Part shown: positions 42,570 to 51,022 of the stretch, in pieces
Layout of the letters: every line of letters begins with the position of its first letter
How positions within the stretch are numbered: position 1 is the stretch's first letter
Origin: Bradyrhizobium canariense
GTDB lineage: Bacteria > Pseudomonadota > Alphaproteobacteria > Rhizobiales > Xanthobacteraceae
Assembly (NCBI RefSeq): GCF_900105125.1
Contig: NZ_LT629750.1
Location: 3,224,001-3,288,000, forward strand
Reading direction: 5' to 3'
Length of the DNA stretch: 64,000 nt
Made by a program: the position numbers and the translations under genes
Notes under the pieces: model-generated
Database searches by the model: none
What the model was told of the DNA's origin: nothing
Seen by the model: only the letters and a program-made list of their open reading frames with translations

Positions 42570-42818
42570 GCTATGGCTTGCCTCAATGTCGGGAGAGCCG
42601 TGCACTATGGGTTCAGCATGACCTTACTCCCGATTCTTGCAAGGGACTAACATTCGATCTATTCCAAGCGAGTGCTAGTCGCGAACGAACTCGCAACTGC
42701 GAAGTATTCATGCACCAGAGCGCCGTGGGTCCTCGCCACGCACTTAAGCGCTATCACATCGGCTCCGACGTCCACGGCCCCTTTGGACGAGTCTGACGGC
42801 ATCCGCGACAAATTCGAT

Positions 42819-42834
42819 TACGTATAATTACGTA
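42819..42834. promoter_or_regulatory. Paired TACGTA element, site 2 (FixJ-like operator candidate)
   Basis: TACGTA-TAAT-TACGTA inside the 18-base perfect palindrome TTACGTATAATTACGTAA. Same spacing as site 1 (24356). It is 110 bp before the TMEM175-like gene and 257 bp before the divergent kinase gene. Confidence 0.62.
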
Positions 42835-42887
42835 ACGGCGCATGAGCCGGGCGACCAACCGGTCCGGGAGGGCTCTCCTGGCCTGAA

Positions 42888-42901
42888 TTGATGCCCGTCA
42901 T
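42888..42901. promoter_or_regulatory. FNR-like box
   Basis: TTGATGCCCGTCAT, one mismatch. Its centre is only 42 bp before ATG 42937, close for an activator site. Confidence 0.35.
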
Positions 42902-42936
42902 GGCAGTCAAGCGGATTTGTCCTGCCTGTAGATCCA

Positions 42937-43692
42937 ATGAGCACCACCAAGCAGGAAACCCGCCGGCCCGCCAAGCCCCAACAGGATTCGCCATGGCCGC
43001 ACGTCCGGTTGTCAGAAACCGATCGGCTGGAGACATTCAGCGACAGCGTGCTCTCGATTACCATCACGCTGCTGGTGGCGGAAATCGTACGGCCGGAATA
43101 TGCGTCGGGCCAGCTGTTGGAGAAGCTGACCACGCAATGGGCCAGCTACATCGCGTTCCTTGCGTCATTTTGCTACGCCGGAGTTATCTGGCTCAATCAT
43201 CGCGCGGTGTTCGCAAGGGTGCGCTACTGCGACCGCAGTCTTCATCTGGCCAACCTTTTTCTTCTGTTGACGTCGGCCCTGATTCCTTTTCCGACGGCGA
43301 TCCTGTCCGCAGCCATCCAGAGCGGCAACGAATTCGATGCCAGGGTAGCGGTGACCCTGTATGCAGGCATTGCCGGGTCGATGTGCCTGGCGTGGCTCGT
43401 CGTGTTTCACGTTCTGAGCGTACATCCATACCTTGTGGAGGAGGATGTAGATCCGGACTTTTTCCCAAAGGAACGCTTCCGCGCTGCGCTCGGTGTTGTC
43501 TCGTACGCCATAGCGGGCCTCGCCGGTTGGCTATCGACACCGAAACTGGCCATGCTGATCTTTCTGGCATTGCCGGTTTTCTACGGCATCACCAGCGAGG
43601 GTTTGACGGAAACACGGCTTCGCCTGCAGTTCGGAAGAGCCCATCGCCGGGCTGTTGCGAAGAGCGGTCACGAGGAGGTGCACGCTGAGTAG
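42937..43692 (+). CDS. TMEM175-family (DUF1211) cation channel-like protein
   Basis: 251 residues with six membrane helices. The first carries the family's FSD filter motif, RLETFSDSVLSITITLLVAE. Later come YIAFLASFCYAGVIWLNHR and FLLLTSALIPFPTAILSA. Bacterial TMEM175 proteins are potassium-permeable leak channels built as tetramers. It is divergent from the ETR1-like kinase, and site 2 of the TACGTA pair lies 110 bp upstream. A pathway controlling membrane potential is a possible inference. Confidence 0.85.
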   Translation: MSTTKQETRRPAKPQQDSPWPHVRLSETDRLETFSDSVLSITITLLVAEIVRPEYASGQLLEKLTTQWASYIAFLASFCYAGVIWLNHRAVFARVRYCDRSLHLANLFLLLTSALIPFPTAILSAAIQSGNEFDARVAVTLYAGIAGSMCLAWLVVFHVLSVHPYLVEEDVDPDFFPKERFRAALGVVSYAIAGLAGWLSTPKLAMLIFLALPVFYGITSEGLTETRLRLQFGRAHRRAVAKSGHEEVHAE

Positions 43693-43713
43693 CGTTTTGT
43701 GGACGGCTCGATC

Positions 43714-43926
43714 TCACCCTGTCCGACAGCTGCATGTAATTTGCACGGCCGCCAACCAGTCCTGCCACATCGCCGGATCCACCGGCGCACCATCGGCCCA
43801 TTTCAAGCCCCCCACGATGAAGTCGACCTCCTCGTCGGTCTTGCCAAGCCGCAGCGAAACCGTTTCGAGAAAGACCCGCATCGCGTCATAGCCCTCAATC
43901 AGAGTGATGGTATCGGTCGGGTTCAT
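43714..43926 (-). CDS. Small conserved hypothetical protein
   Basis: 70 residues: TITLIEGYDAMRVFLETVSLR, then EEVDFIVGGLKWADGAPVDP and MWQDWLAAVQI. The whole is helical and soluble, and it belongs to a small rhizobial family of unknown function. ATG 43926 is preferred to GTG 43947. It shares the intergenic FNR-type box at 44013 with the divergent ene-reductase gene (box centre 93 bp upstream). Confidence 0.6.
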   Translation of the reverse strand: MNPTDTITLIEGYDAMRVFLETVSLRLGKTDEEVDFIVGGLKWADGAPVDPAMWQDWLAAVQITCSCRTG

Positions 43927-44012
43927 TATGGTCACATCTTCGGTCACGCCCGCTCTCGCAAACGAGCCTTACAAGCGCCGGCCTATTAGCGAAATTCTAA
44001 TCGCGCTCCGCA

Positions 44013-44026
44013 TTGACGGCAGTCAA
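44013..44026. promoter_or_regulatory. FNR/FixK-type box, bidirectional position
   Basis: TTGACGGCAGTCAA. Centre is 87 bp before ATG 44107 and 93 bp before the divergent ATG 43926. Confidence 0.66.
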
Positions 44027-44106
44027 TTGAGGCGGATTGCTTCGCTCCTAATATTTTCACGTGGACGGTCCAAGCGCCGACAATGTCCCCCTCTACAGGA
44101 GCGAAT

Positions 44107-45318
44107 ATGAACGAGACAACCACGATTGCGCGGACACCCCGTGCCGCTCAGGCGCCGAACACCGACGTGCTGTTCCTGCCGTACCGGCTTGGCCCCTTCA
44201 ACCTGCGGCATCGCATCGTCATGGCGCCGCTGACACGCTCGCGGGCACGTCAGCCGGGCAACGTGCCAAGCTCCCTTGCCGCCTGCTACTACGCGCAGCG
44301 CGCATCCGCAGCGTTGATCGTGAGCGAGGCGACGCAGGTTTCGATGCAGGGCCAGGGTTACGCCTGGACGCCTGGCCTCCACAGCCGTGAGCAGGTAGAG
44401 GCGTGGCATCGGGTCACCCAAGCGGTGCATCAGGCTGACGGATTGATCTTCAATCAGCTTTGGCACGTCGGGCGCATTTCGCACCCTGCCCTGCAGCCCG
44501 ACAATATGCTCCCGGTCGCCCCCTCCGCCATTATACCGGAGGGCAAAGCCTTCATCGAGAACGAGCGCGGCGAAGGCGAACTTGTTCCGTTCGTACGGCC
44601 GCGCGCGCTCAACGTCGAAGAGATTCCCTACATCGTGGCGCAATATGAACGCGCGGCCATAAACGCCCGGGCCGCCGATTTCGACGGCGTTGAAATCCAC
44701 GCCGCCAACGGCTATCTGCTCGATCAGTTCATCGAGACCGGCACCAACCGGCGCACCGACACCTATGGCGGCCCGGTCGAGAACCGGACGCGATTATTGT
44801 TCGAGGTCGCCGAGGCCTTGATACGGATCTGGGGGCCGGATCGCATCGGCGTGCGGCTGTCGCCGATGGGCAAGATGAACGACATCCACGATGACCAACC
44901 GGAAGCAACCTTTGGCTATATCGCCGAGCGCCTCAGCGATTACCGCTTTGCCTATCTGCATATCGTCAATCCGGCGATGGAGCAGATGCAAAGCGGAAAA
45001 GCGCTACATCCGCGGGCGCTAGCCATGGTCGAGACGATCCGGAAGAAATTCAAGGGAACCCTGATGGTGGCGGGCGGCTTCCAGGCCGACACCGCGGCGC
45101 AGTGGCTTCGCGAAGGCAACGCAGACCTGATCGCTTTCGGCCGCAAGTTCATCGCCAATCCCGATCTGCCCGAGCGGTTGCGCATAGGCGCACCCTTCAA
45201 TGCCGACGATCCGACGACGTATTACGGCGGCGGCGAGAAGGGATACACGGACTATCCGTCTCTGGCACAAGATCGCGGCGAACAACCCAAGGCCTGTGTC
45301 GACCAGCGCTGGCGGTGA
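44107..45318 (+). CDS. Old-yellow-enzyme family ene-reductase (NemA-like)
   Basis: 403 residues of TIM-barrel flavoprotein. Signatures: FLPYRLGPFNLRHRIVMAPL at the N-terminus, the substrate His/Asn pair and catalytic Tyr region in VEIHAANGYLLDQF, TNRRTDTYGGPVENR, and the FMN-phosphate site ADLIAFGRKFIANPDL. It reduces activated alkenes, nitro compounds or nitrate esters with NAD(P)H. CAGGAG precedes ATG 44107. The tail is about 35 residues longer than E. coli NemA. FNR/FixK box 87 bp upstream. Confidence 0.9.
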   Translation: MNETTTIARTPRAAQAPNTDVLFLPYRLGPFNLRHRIVMAPLTRSRARQPGNVPSSLAACYYAQRASAALIVSEATQVSMQGQGYAWTPGLHSREQVEAWHRVTQAVHQADGLIFNQLWHVGRISHPALQPDNMLPVAPSAIIPEGKAFIENERGEGELVPFVRPRALNVEEIPYIVAQYERAAINARAADFDGVEIHAANGYLLDQFIETGTNRRTDTYGGPVENRTRLLFEVAEALIRIWGPDRIGVRLSPMGKMNDIHDDQPEATFGYIAERLSDYRFAYLHIVNPAMEQMQSGKALHPRALAMVETIRKKFKGTLMVAGGFQADTAAQWLREGNADLIAFGRKFIANPDLPERLRIGAPFNADDPTTYYGGGEKGYTDYPSLAQDRGEQPKACVDQRWR

Positions 45319-45356
45319 GCCGCGACAGGTAAGCGTAGATCGTGGTGATCAATGAC

Positions 45357-46286
45357 TCAGCTTCGGTTCTCCGATCTCCTCAGGTTGGCGGCGCCCGCCT
45401 CCAGCGCCTGCCGCTCCTCGCCTGACATCTCCGGCTCGAAACTCCGGATGACGCCTCCGCGTCCGACCACGCTCGGAAGCGACAGGGTGGCGCCAAAGTT
45501 CTTGTTGAAACTACCGATCGGCACGACCGCCCGCTCATCGCGAAGCACCATTTCCGTGATTCGTGCCGCGACAATGCCGATGCCGAACTGGCTGGCGTCA
45601 TTGCCTTCGATGATGGTGATGTTCGCGTAGCGAACGCCGTCTTCGATTTTCTTGCGCACCCCGTCGAGCGATTCGCCGCGCGCCTCGATGAGCTTGCCGA
45701 TCGGCACGCCGGCAATACGGGCGGCCGACCAGAGAAAGACCTGCGACACGCCATGTTCCCCGATTACCTGCGCCTCCACCTGGTTGGCATCGACATCGAA
45801 ATGCTCGACCAGGTGAACGCGGAAGCGCAGGCTGTCGAGGAAGGTGCCGGTGCTCAGCACGCGATCATGCCCGGCACTCGTGCGGGCGGTGTCGGCGAGC
45901 GGGTCCGGCGGATCGGTGACAACAAGGATCACCGCGCGAGGCGCCGCCCGCACAATGCGCGGAACGATGTCGCGATAGGTCTCGGCGTTGGTATCGAATA
46001 ACCGCAACCTGCCCTTGGGGTAGCTGCGGTCGATGGCCCCACCGGCCTTTTCGTTGATGCCGGCGGTAATCATCACCAGCTCCGAATTAGCGAGATCCTC
46101 GTAATCCCCGTCGACAACGGTGGTCTTGGGACAAAGCGGGGCGCCGTAACGCAGGTCGGTCGCAACCGCCTCGGCTCGTTTGCGCGTTCGGTCCACGATC
46201 ACAATCGTCCGGGCACTGCCGCGTACAACGGCGGCGAGCGCGCAAGCACACCCAACCCTTCCCGCACCGACGATTCCAATTTTCAT
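45357..46286 (-). CDS. Lactate/malate dehydrogenase family protein
   Basis: 309 residues: NAD-binding GIVGAGRVGCACALAA, Asp of IVDRTRK for NAD, substrate Arg in FLDSLRFRVHL and catalytic His in VIGEHG. The mobile active-site loop after TAGIN is enlarged and carries a GAIDRSYPKGRLRLFD insert with several Arg, so lactate or malate specificity cannot be assigned. Convergent with the ene-reductase gene (38-bp gap). ATG 46286 gives the standard N-terminus. No FNR-type box seen upstream. Confidence 0.87.
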   Translation of the reverse strand: MKIGIVGAGRVGCACALAAVVRGSARTIVIVDRTRKRAEAVATDLRYGAPLCPKTTVVDGDYEDLANSELVMITAGINEKAGGAIDRSYPKGRLRLFDTNAETYRDIVPRIVRAAPRAVILVVTDPPDPLADTARTSAGHDRVLSTGTFLDSLRFRVHLVEHFDVDANQVEAQVIGEHGVSQVFLWSAARIAGVPIGKLIEARGESLDGVRKKIEDGVRYANITIIEGNDASQFGIGIVAARITEMVLRDERAVVPIGSFNKNFGATLSLPSVVGRGGVIRSFEPEMSGEERQALEAGAANLRRSENRS

Positions 46287-46429
46287 GTCAAATCCGCAAT
46301 CGCCAAACTGTTTGATCGACGTGCACGTAAAGTAGCCGCAAGGTGAGTGCACTATTGGTTTATCGTGCGTCTACTGACGGTCACAAGGTTCCGGTAAACT
46401 GAAAGTGTTGGCAAGTGCGATCGAAACCG

Positions 46430-46834
46430 TCAGGGCAGGTTCATCCGAACGCATAATCCGGCATGCCGTACGGCGCAAAACTGAACCTCACCGCTGGTCG
46501 GTTCGATGAACCAGAATACCGGAAGAAAAGCGCTGATAGCTGTGGTCCCTGTTACCGCGCGCACGTCCGAGGTCTCGGTCAGCGAGGGCCGCCCGATATC
46601 GGCCGAAAGCCTGACACAGTCGCCGTTGTTCGCGGTGAGATCCTGAAAATTATATCGCGCCGTGCAAATCCAGAACTGGTTGGCCTTCTTGTCGATGACA
46701 TAGGCTGATGCCACCCGGTTGGTGGATGATTGCCGAACATCCGGTTCGGGAATCAGTTCATAGCGGCCGGCGTGCGCGAGGACCGCCGAAGCCGCAAGGA
46801 TTGCGAGAGCGATGCACATTGTCCCGAACCGCAT
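46430..46834 (-). CDS. Secreted hypothetical protein
   Basis: 134 residues with a signal peptide (MCIALAILAASAVLAHAG). The mature part has four Cys (WICTARY, NGDCVRL, QFCAVR, LCVRM) that could form disulfides. No family recognised. ATG 46819 is an alternative start with a shorter n-region. The next gene on the same strand ends 9 bp upstream, so they are probably cotranscribed. Confidence 0.6.
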   Translation of the reverse strand: MRFGTMCIALAILAASAVLAHAGRYELIPEPDVRQSSTNRVASAYVIDKKANQFWICTARYNFQDLTANNGDCVRLSADIGRPSLTETSDVRAVTGTTAISAFLPVFWFIEPTSGEVQFCAVRHAGLCVRMNLP

Positions 46835-46843
46835 CTGAGCACG

Positions 46844-47152
46844 TCAGTAAAATCGGGGAATCGGACCAAGATGCGGAGTCAACTGGCCCGAAAGATCGAA
46901 CATCACTTCATCGACGTAACACCAGCCCCACCCTTCCGGCGGATCATAGGCCTCGATGATCGGGTGTCTGGTCGCGTGAAAATGTTTTGTTGCGTGCCGG
47001 TTTGGCGACTGATCGCAGCAACCGACATGGCCACAGGTGCGGCAGATCCGCAGATGCAACCAGGGGTCACCCGATTTCAGGCATTCCTCACACCCCGGCG
47101 CGCTCGGAACAACGTCGCGGATTGCTGAGAGATGTTTGCAAAATATCGCCAT
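46844..47152 (-). CDS. UBP-type zinc-finger protein
   Basis: 102 residues: GCEECLKSGDPWLHLRICRTCG, HVGCCDQSPNRHATKHFHATRHPI and a following GWGWCYVDEVMF. These Cys and His positions match the ubiquitin-hydrolase-type zinc finger (zf-UBP), found in bacteria as small stand-alone proteins or next to thioredoxin-reductase-like proteins such as that at 52610. ATG 47152 with AGGAAAAC upstream is preferred. Role in bacteria unknown. Confidence 0.82.
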   Translation of the reverse strand: MAIFCKHLSAIRDVVPSAPGCEECLKSGDPWLHLRICRTCGHVGCCDQSPNRHATKHFHATRHPIIEAYDPPEGWGWCYVDEVMFDLSGQLTPHLGPIPRFY

Positions 47153-47282
47153 GTTTTCCTGCCGCCCTCCGCTTGACCCAGCATGCATCGCTGCTCCGCC
47201 GCGCAGAATGCGCCGCGCTCTGCTTTGTCGTACTTCCGATCCGATTGCGAAGATTACACTTCGTGGCGAAGTGCCGAAGTGA

Positions 47283-47711
47283 TCAGGCCGTAAGCTCAGG
47301 ATCGACCGCAAGGATCACCGTCTTCTCAGCATTACCATCGACGCTCTGTTCGCGCGGAATGACAGGCAGTTGAAGCACCCGCGCGTGCTGGCCTTCCGAC
47401 AACAGATTCAGGAGAACCGTTTTTCCGTCCGGAAACGAGAGGGCATCGTGATGCTGATGCGACGCGCCCGGCTCGATCGCGCAAAATCGGGCGACGCTAA
47501 AGCCTGTGCTCCTGGTCGACAGGCAATTGCGATTATATCTGACGTCACGTTCGAATGCGAGTTCGGTTCCGGGAAGCAGACATACCGCGACATTCGGCTC
47601 TCCCTTTGCGGCAAAGCCGCGCGTGGATGTGCGGTAGAAGCCGGTCGTAACAAGCGTCTCGCCAACCCTGGCCGGGCGAGATGCGACGGTGTGCAGGCTA
47701 TAATCACACAT
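47283..47711 (-). CDS. Conserved hypothetical protein, possible beta-barrel
   Basis: 142 residues starting MCDYSLHTVASRPARVGETL, with GFYRTSTRGFA, NVAVCLLPGTELAFE and VARFCAIEPGASHQHHDAL. It is beta-rich and soluble, with an HQHHD cluster that may bind metal. I recognise it as recurrent in Bradyrhizobium but of no known function. The FNR/FixK box TTGACCGATGTCAA is 68 bp upstream, the clearest regulatory cue for this gene. Confidence 0.68.
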   Translation of the reverse strand: MCDYSLHTVASRPARVGETLVTTGFYRTSTRGFAAKGEPNVAVCLLPGTELAFERDVRYNRNCLSTRSTGFSVARFCAIEPGASHQHHDALSFPDGKTVLLNLLSEGQHARVLQLPVIPREQSVDGNAEKTVILAVDPELTA

Positions 47712-47772
47712 GGGATTTTCTCCACTGATCTACGCGTTCAAGAACCTGTATCGTGAGAAGACGCGCACTGCG

Positions 47773-47786
47773 TTGACCGATGTCAA
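47773..47786. promoter_or_regulatory. FNR/FixK-type box
   Basis: TTGACCGATGTCAA. Centre is 68 bp before the start at 47711. Confidence 0.66.
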
Positions 47787-47842
47787 AATATCGGCGGACG
47801 AGATTGCTCCATATAATATGGAAGAGATCGAGGGGTCGCGGC

Positions 47843-48202
47843 TCATGTCATACTGCCCGGCATGAAGCAGCGAATGGAGGTTCCGAGAGATCCCTTGATG
47901 GGCCAGACCATCGTCCTGCCCGCCCGGTTCGGCTCTGTAATCACAGCATCATCAGGGACGTCGATCCATTCATTGTCTACGCGTACGCGGTAATGGCCGC
48001 TCTTGGATTCCCAATCCGGGTCCGAAAGAGCGAAACCATCCGCATCCGAACAGCACGGTCCCTTGCCAGACCTGAGGCTGTCAAACCACGGCTTGAGCGG
48101 CGATAGCGAATAGCGACCATCGTCGCGGGCTTGCACCGCACCGATGAATGCCGCCACGAGAATGCCGAAGGCAGAGCCGAGGACAGGGACCTTCATGCTC
48201 AT
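47843..48202 (-). CDS. Secreted hypothetical protein
   Basis: 119 residues with a signal peptide (VLGSAFGILVAAFIGAVQA). The mature part carries GPCCSDADGFALSDPDWES, VRVDNEWIDVPDDAVI and IRCFMPG. Cys residues near both ends may pair. It belongs to a small recurrent rhizobial family, function unknown. ATG 48202 and 48196 are both possible. FNR/FixK box TTGACGTTCGTCAA about 90 bp upstream. Confidence 0.65.
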   Translation of the reverse strand: MSMKVPVLGSAFGILVAAFIGAVQARDDGRYSLSPLKPWFDSLRSGKGPCCSDADGFALSDPDWESKSGHYRVRVDNEWIDVPDDAVITEPNRAGRTMVWPIKGSLGTSIRCFMPGSMT

Positions 48203-48285
48203 GTTCGCCGCCTGATCAAGACACCAATTCAAATACGCAGGTGGTGCATGTATCGCTGATCGTATCAACTCCATCTTCACCAGCC

Positions 48286-48299
48286 TTGACGTTCGTCAA
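48286..48299. promoter_or_regulatory. FNR/FixK-type box
   Basis: TTGACGTTCGTCAA. Centre is 90 bp before the start at 48202. Confidence 0.66.
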
Positions 48300-48360
48300 A
48301 GCTGGATTCGCGCACACCAGCCTTCGGCCCTGGATAGGAGCTTTCGCGCGGACTGCTCGG

Positions 48361-50739
48361 CTAGTGTTCATGCTCCAGCAGGTGCAATCGCGCGCGGCTC
48401 ATCTGTCGTGCCAGCCGGCTCAAGAACGTGACCGTGGGTCGAAGGATCAAGAGGTCCGCAGCCAATGCGGCGAGCATGGCGAACGCGCTGAGCCAGCCAA
48501 ACAGGCGCAGCGATGGCAGATCGGAGAAGACCGTGACGATCAGACCACAGGCAAGCACCACGGAGGTGAGAATCAAGGGCGGTCCAACCAGCACGGTTGC
48601 CCGCTCCACAGCGATCGCCGGGTCCTGGTCCGGCCGTTCCTCTTGCCGCCACCGGTTCAGGAAATGAATGGTCGCGCTGAGGCCCAATCCGAACGACACG
48701 GTCAGCGCCACCACGCTTGCGAACTGTAGACCCTCTCCGATCAGCCACAGCAGCGTCCCAGAAAGCACGACCGGAAATATTCCTGGCAGGATGCTCGCCA
48801 ACATGACGACGACGGATCGGAAGGCCAGACCGACGAAAGCGGCGACAAACAGGAACTCAAGCGTCAGGCCTCGGTTCAGTTTCTTGATCATCAGGGCGCT
48901 GTTGCGGGCGGCAATCGCCGACAGGCCGGTGACGGCGATCTTGTAGCCCGGATGCTTCATACGCACCTGATCCAGCGCCTTGTCGAGGCTCTCGATGACT
49001 GGCAGAAGCTGGCCGGCATCGAGGTCTGGGACCCGGCCGGAAACCAGCACGGCATCCTGTTCCGCAGAGATGAAGCGGCGCGTCAGGTATTGCGGAAGTA
49101 TGTCGACATACTGCTTCAACGTCGCCACATCCGACTTGCCAGCCTTCTCGGCGAGCCATCGCCGCAGTGTCTCGAGCGACCACACATTGGCAACGCCGGG
49201 TTGCTTCTCGAAGCTTGCGTGCACCTCTGCGATGGTTTCGAGCGTTTCCGGATCATAAAGTGATTTGCCCTCGGGGAACTCGATCAGGACATCGATCGGA
49301 TTGGCGCCGTTGAGCTTGGCATCGAGACGGTGGCTGGCGGCAACGGCCTGCTCCCTGTCGGGCACCTGGTCGGCCAGCCGATACCGGGGTTCGAGATTGG
49401 CGTAGATCAGCCCAAGGCCGCCCACAACGAAAAGGGCGAGCAGGCTGTAGAGGCCGGGGTGGCTGACCATTTTGGCGGCGATCCAGGCACAGAAGCGCCG
49501 GAGCACGTCTAAGGCGGTGTCCGCCGCTTTGACTTCTGCCGCAAACACCGATTCGTTGCGCAGCAGTAGCAGACCGAGTAACGGCACCAGCAACAGAACC
49601 GCGAACATGGCAATCAGGGTTGCGACTAGGCCGGCTTCGCCGAACGTCCTGATCAGTTCGGATTCGGAAAACTGCAGCGCGATGAAGGAAAGTGCAGCGG
49701 TCGCGTGCGTCAGCACGCATGCCGGTCCGACAACCAGCATGGCATCGCGGAATGCCTCGAATCTTCCTTCGCCCTGAAGCAGTCGGTCGCGAGCTGCGAA
49801 CGTCAACTGCATGCTGTCCGAAAAACTGATCACCATGATCAGCGGCGTCATGACGTTGAGAAACATGTTGAGACGAAAATCGAGCCAGCCGAGCGCGCCA
49901 AGCGCCAGCATGATGGCGATCAGCGGCGGACCGGCCCCGATGATCATGAACGCCAGCCGGCGAAAGAACAGGATGGCGATCAGCGCGCCTGCGGCAAAGC
50001 CGAACGCGTTGTAGACCAGCCGATCGCGCTCCACCGCATTGCGGATCTCAAGCTGCATCACCGGCACCCCGGAGAGGCGGGCCGTCAGCCCTGTACCGGC
50101 CAGGTCGTCGTCGATTGTCTTTTGAATCTCGCCGATGACGTTGCGCAGGCGACTGCTGGCGACGACAGCCGGATCGAGCGCGAGCACGATCAGCGTCAGC
50201 TGGCCGTCCTCCGACAACAGCTTGCCGCGAATGATCTCGTTGTTCTTCACGCGCTGGACCAGCTGGTCATACTCGGCACCTGCCGGCAATTGGTCGGGAA
50301 ACAGCGGCGCCGGCAGCGCGTCGCCCTGTGGCGGCTGGCGGGCCGAGAACATCGAGATAATGCCTCTCGTGCCGTCGATCAGCTGCAGGTCGGTGACCAG
50401 ATCGCGCAGCTTTTCGATCGAACCGTGCTCAAGCAGATTCTTGCCCTCGACCACGATAAGGACATCGTATTCGTTCGAGGGGAAGCGCCGTGTCACCTCC
50501 TCGAAGGTTTTGAACTCGGGCGTGTCCGATCGAAACAGCTGGCTGAGCGAATCGTCGACCTTGATGCGCGCCAGCCCAAAACCTGCCGCGATCAACAACA
50601 CGATGGTGGTAAGCCCGACCAGTAGTGGAAAGCGCAAGGAGATCAAGCCGATGCGCTCGAGTCCGAGAGCAATGCTCTGCGACCCGCTCGTTCGAGGCGA
50701 GCCTGGCCTTGGCTGTTTAGATCTTGACGTTTCCATGTT
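48361..50739 (-). CDS. RND/MMPL-family permease
   Basis: 792 residues arranged as two repeats. Each has one helix, a large periplasmic domain and five more helices: first repeat helix LLVGLTTIVLLIAAGFGLA, then RRLAFMIIGAGPPLIAIMLA; second repeat helix SLLALFVVGGLGLIYAN, then LEFLFVAAFVGLAFRSVVVM. The GSIEKLRDLVTDLQ and FEEVTRRFPSNEYDVLIVVEG segments are typical. Related proteins move lipids, hopanoids or hydrophobic compounds by proton motive force. No membrane fusion partner is adjacent. ATG 50739 removes a 16-residue arginine-rich extension. Confidence 0.85.
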   Translation of the reverse strand, partial: NMETSRSKQPRPGSPRTSGSQSIALGLERIGLISLRFPLLVGLTTIVLLIAAGFGLARIKVDDSLSQLFRSDTPEFKTFEEVTRRFPSNEYDVLIVVEGKNLLEHGSIEKLRDLVTDLQLIDGTRGIISMFSARQPPQGDALPAPLFPDQLPAGAEYDQLVQRVKNNEIIRGKLLSEDGQLTLIVLALDPAVVASSRLRNVIGEIQKTIDDDLAGTGLTARLSGVPVMQLEIRNAVERDRLVYNAFGFAAGALIAILFFRRLAFMIIGAGPPLIAIMLALGALGWLDFRLNMFLNVMTPLIMVISFSDSMQLTFAARDRLLQGEGRFEAFRDAMLVVGPACVLTHATAALSFIALQFSESELIRTFGEAGLVATLIAMFAVLLLVPLLGLLLLRNESVFAAEVKAADTALDVLRRFCAWIAAKMVSHPGLYSLLALFVVGGLGLIYANLEPRYRLADQVPDREQAVAASHRLDAKLNGANPIDVLIEFPEGKSLYDPETLETIAEVHASFEKQPGVANVWSLETLRRWLAEKAGKSDVATLKQYVDILPQYLTRRFISAEQDAVLVSGRVPDLDAGQLLPVIESLDKALDQVRMKHPGYKIAVTGLSAIAARNSALMIKKLNRGLTLEFLFVAAFVGLAFRSVVVMLASILPGIFPVVLSGTLLWLIGEGLQFASVVALTVSFGLGLSATIHFLNRWRQEERPDQDPAIAVERATVLVGPPLILTSVVLACGLIVTVFSDLPSLRLFGWLSAFAMLAALAADLLILRPTVTFLSRLARQMSRARLHLLEHEH

Positions 50740-50923
50740 CTGTGGCCTGCGAGATGATCGCCGGTGCGGCTGGCAGGACGCCGCCATGACCTTCAGTTCG
50801 CGCTCTCTTGGTCAGTATCTGGATAGGTCCGCGCATGCGCGGCGACCATGATGGGCATCAAGTTCGCGTCCGAGCCGGATCGATGTCCAGTACGGGTGCG
50901 TCGTCCCAGCCCACAATTCCAAC

Positions 50924-50937
50924 TTGACGGCCGTCAA
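50924..50937. promoter_or_regulatory. FNR/FixK-type box
   Basis: TTGACGGCCGTCAA. Centre is 92 bp before ATG 51023; the divergent RND gene starts 191 bp away. Confidence 0.66.
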
Positions 50938-51022
50938 GGCAATTATGCTGCATTGATATACAGGCGGCGGATTGAGGGCCTGGCCATCATGGCAGGCGCT
51001 ACTCCAGCCGGAGGATAGAGCG

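Noticed and set aside
46287..46330. TTGATCGACGTGCA before the lactate/malate dehydrogenase gene
   Set aside because: Second half-site does not match TCAA; not counted as a FixK box.
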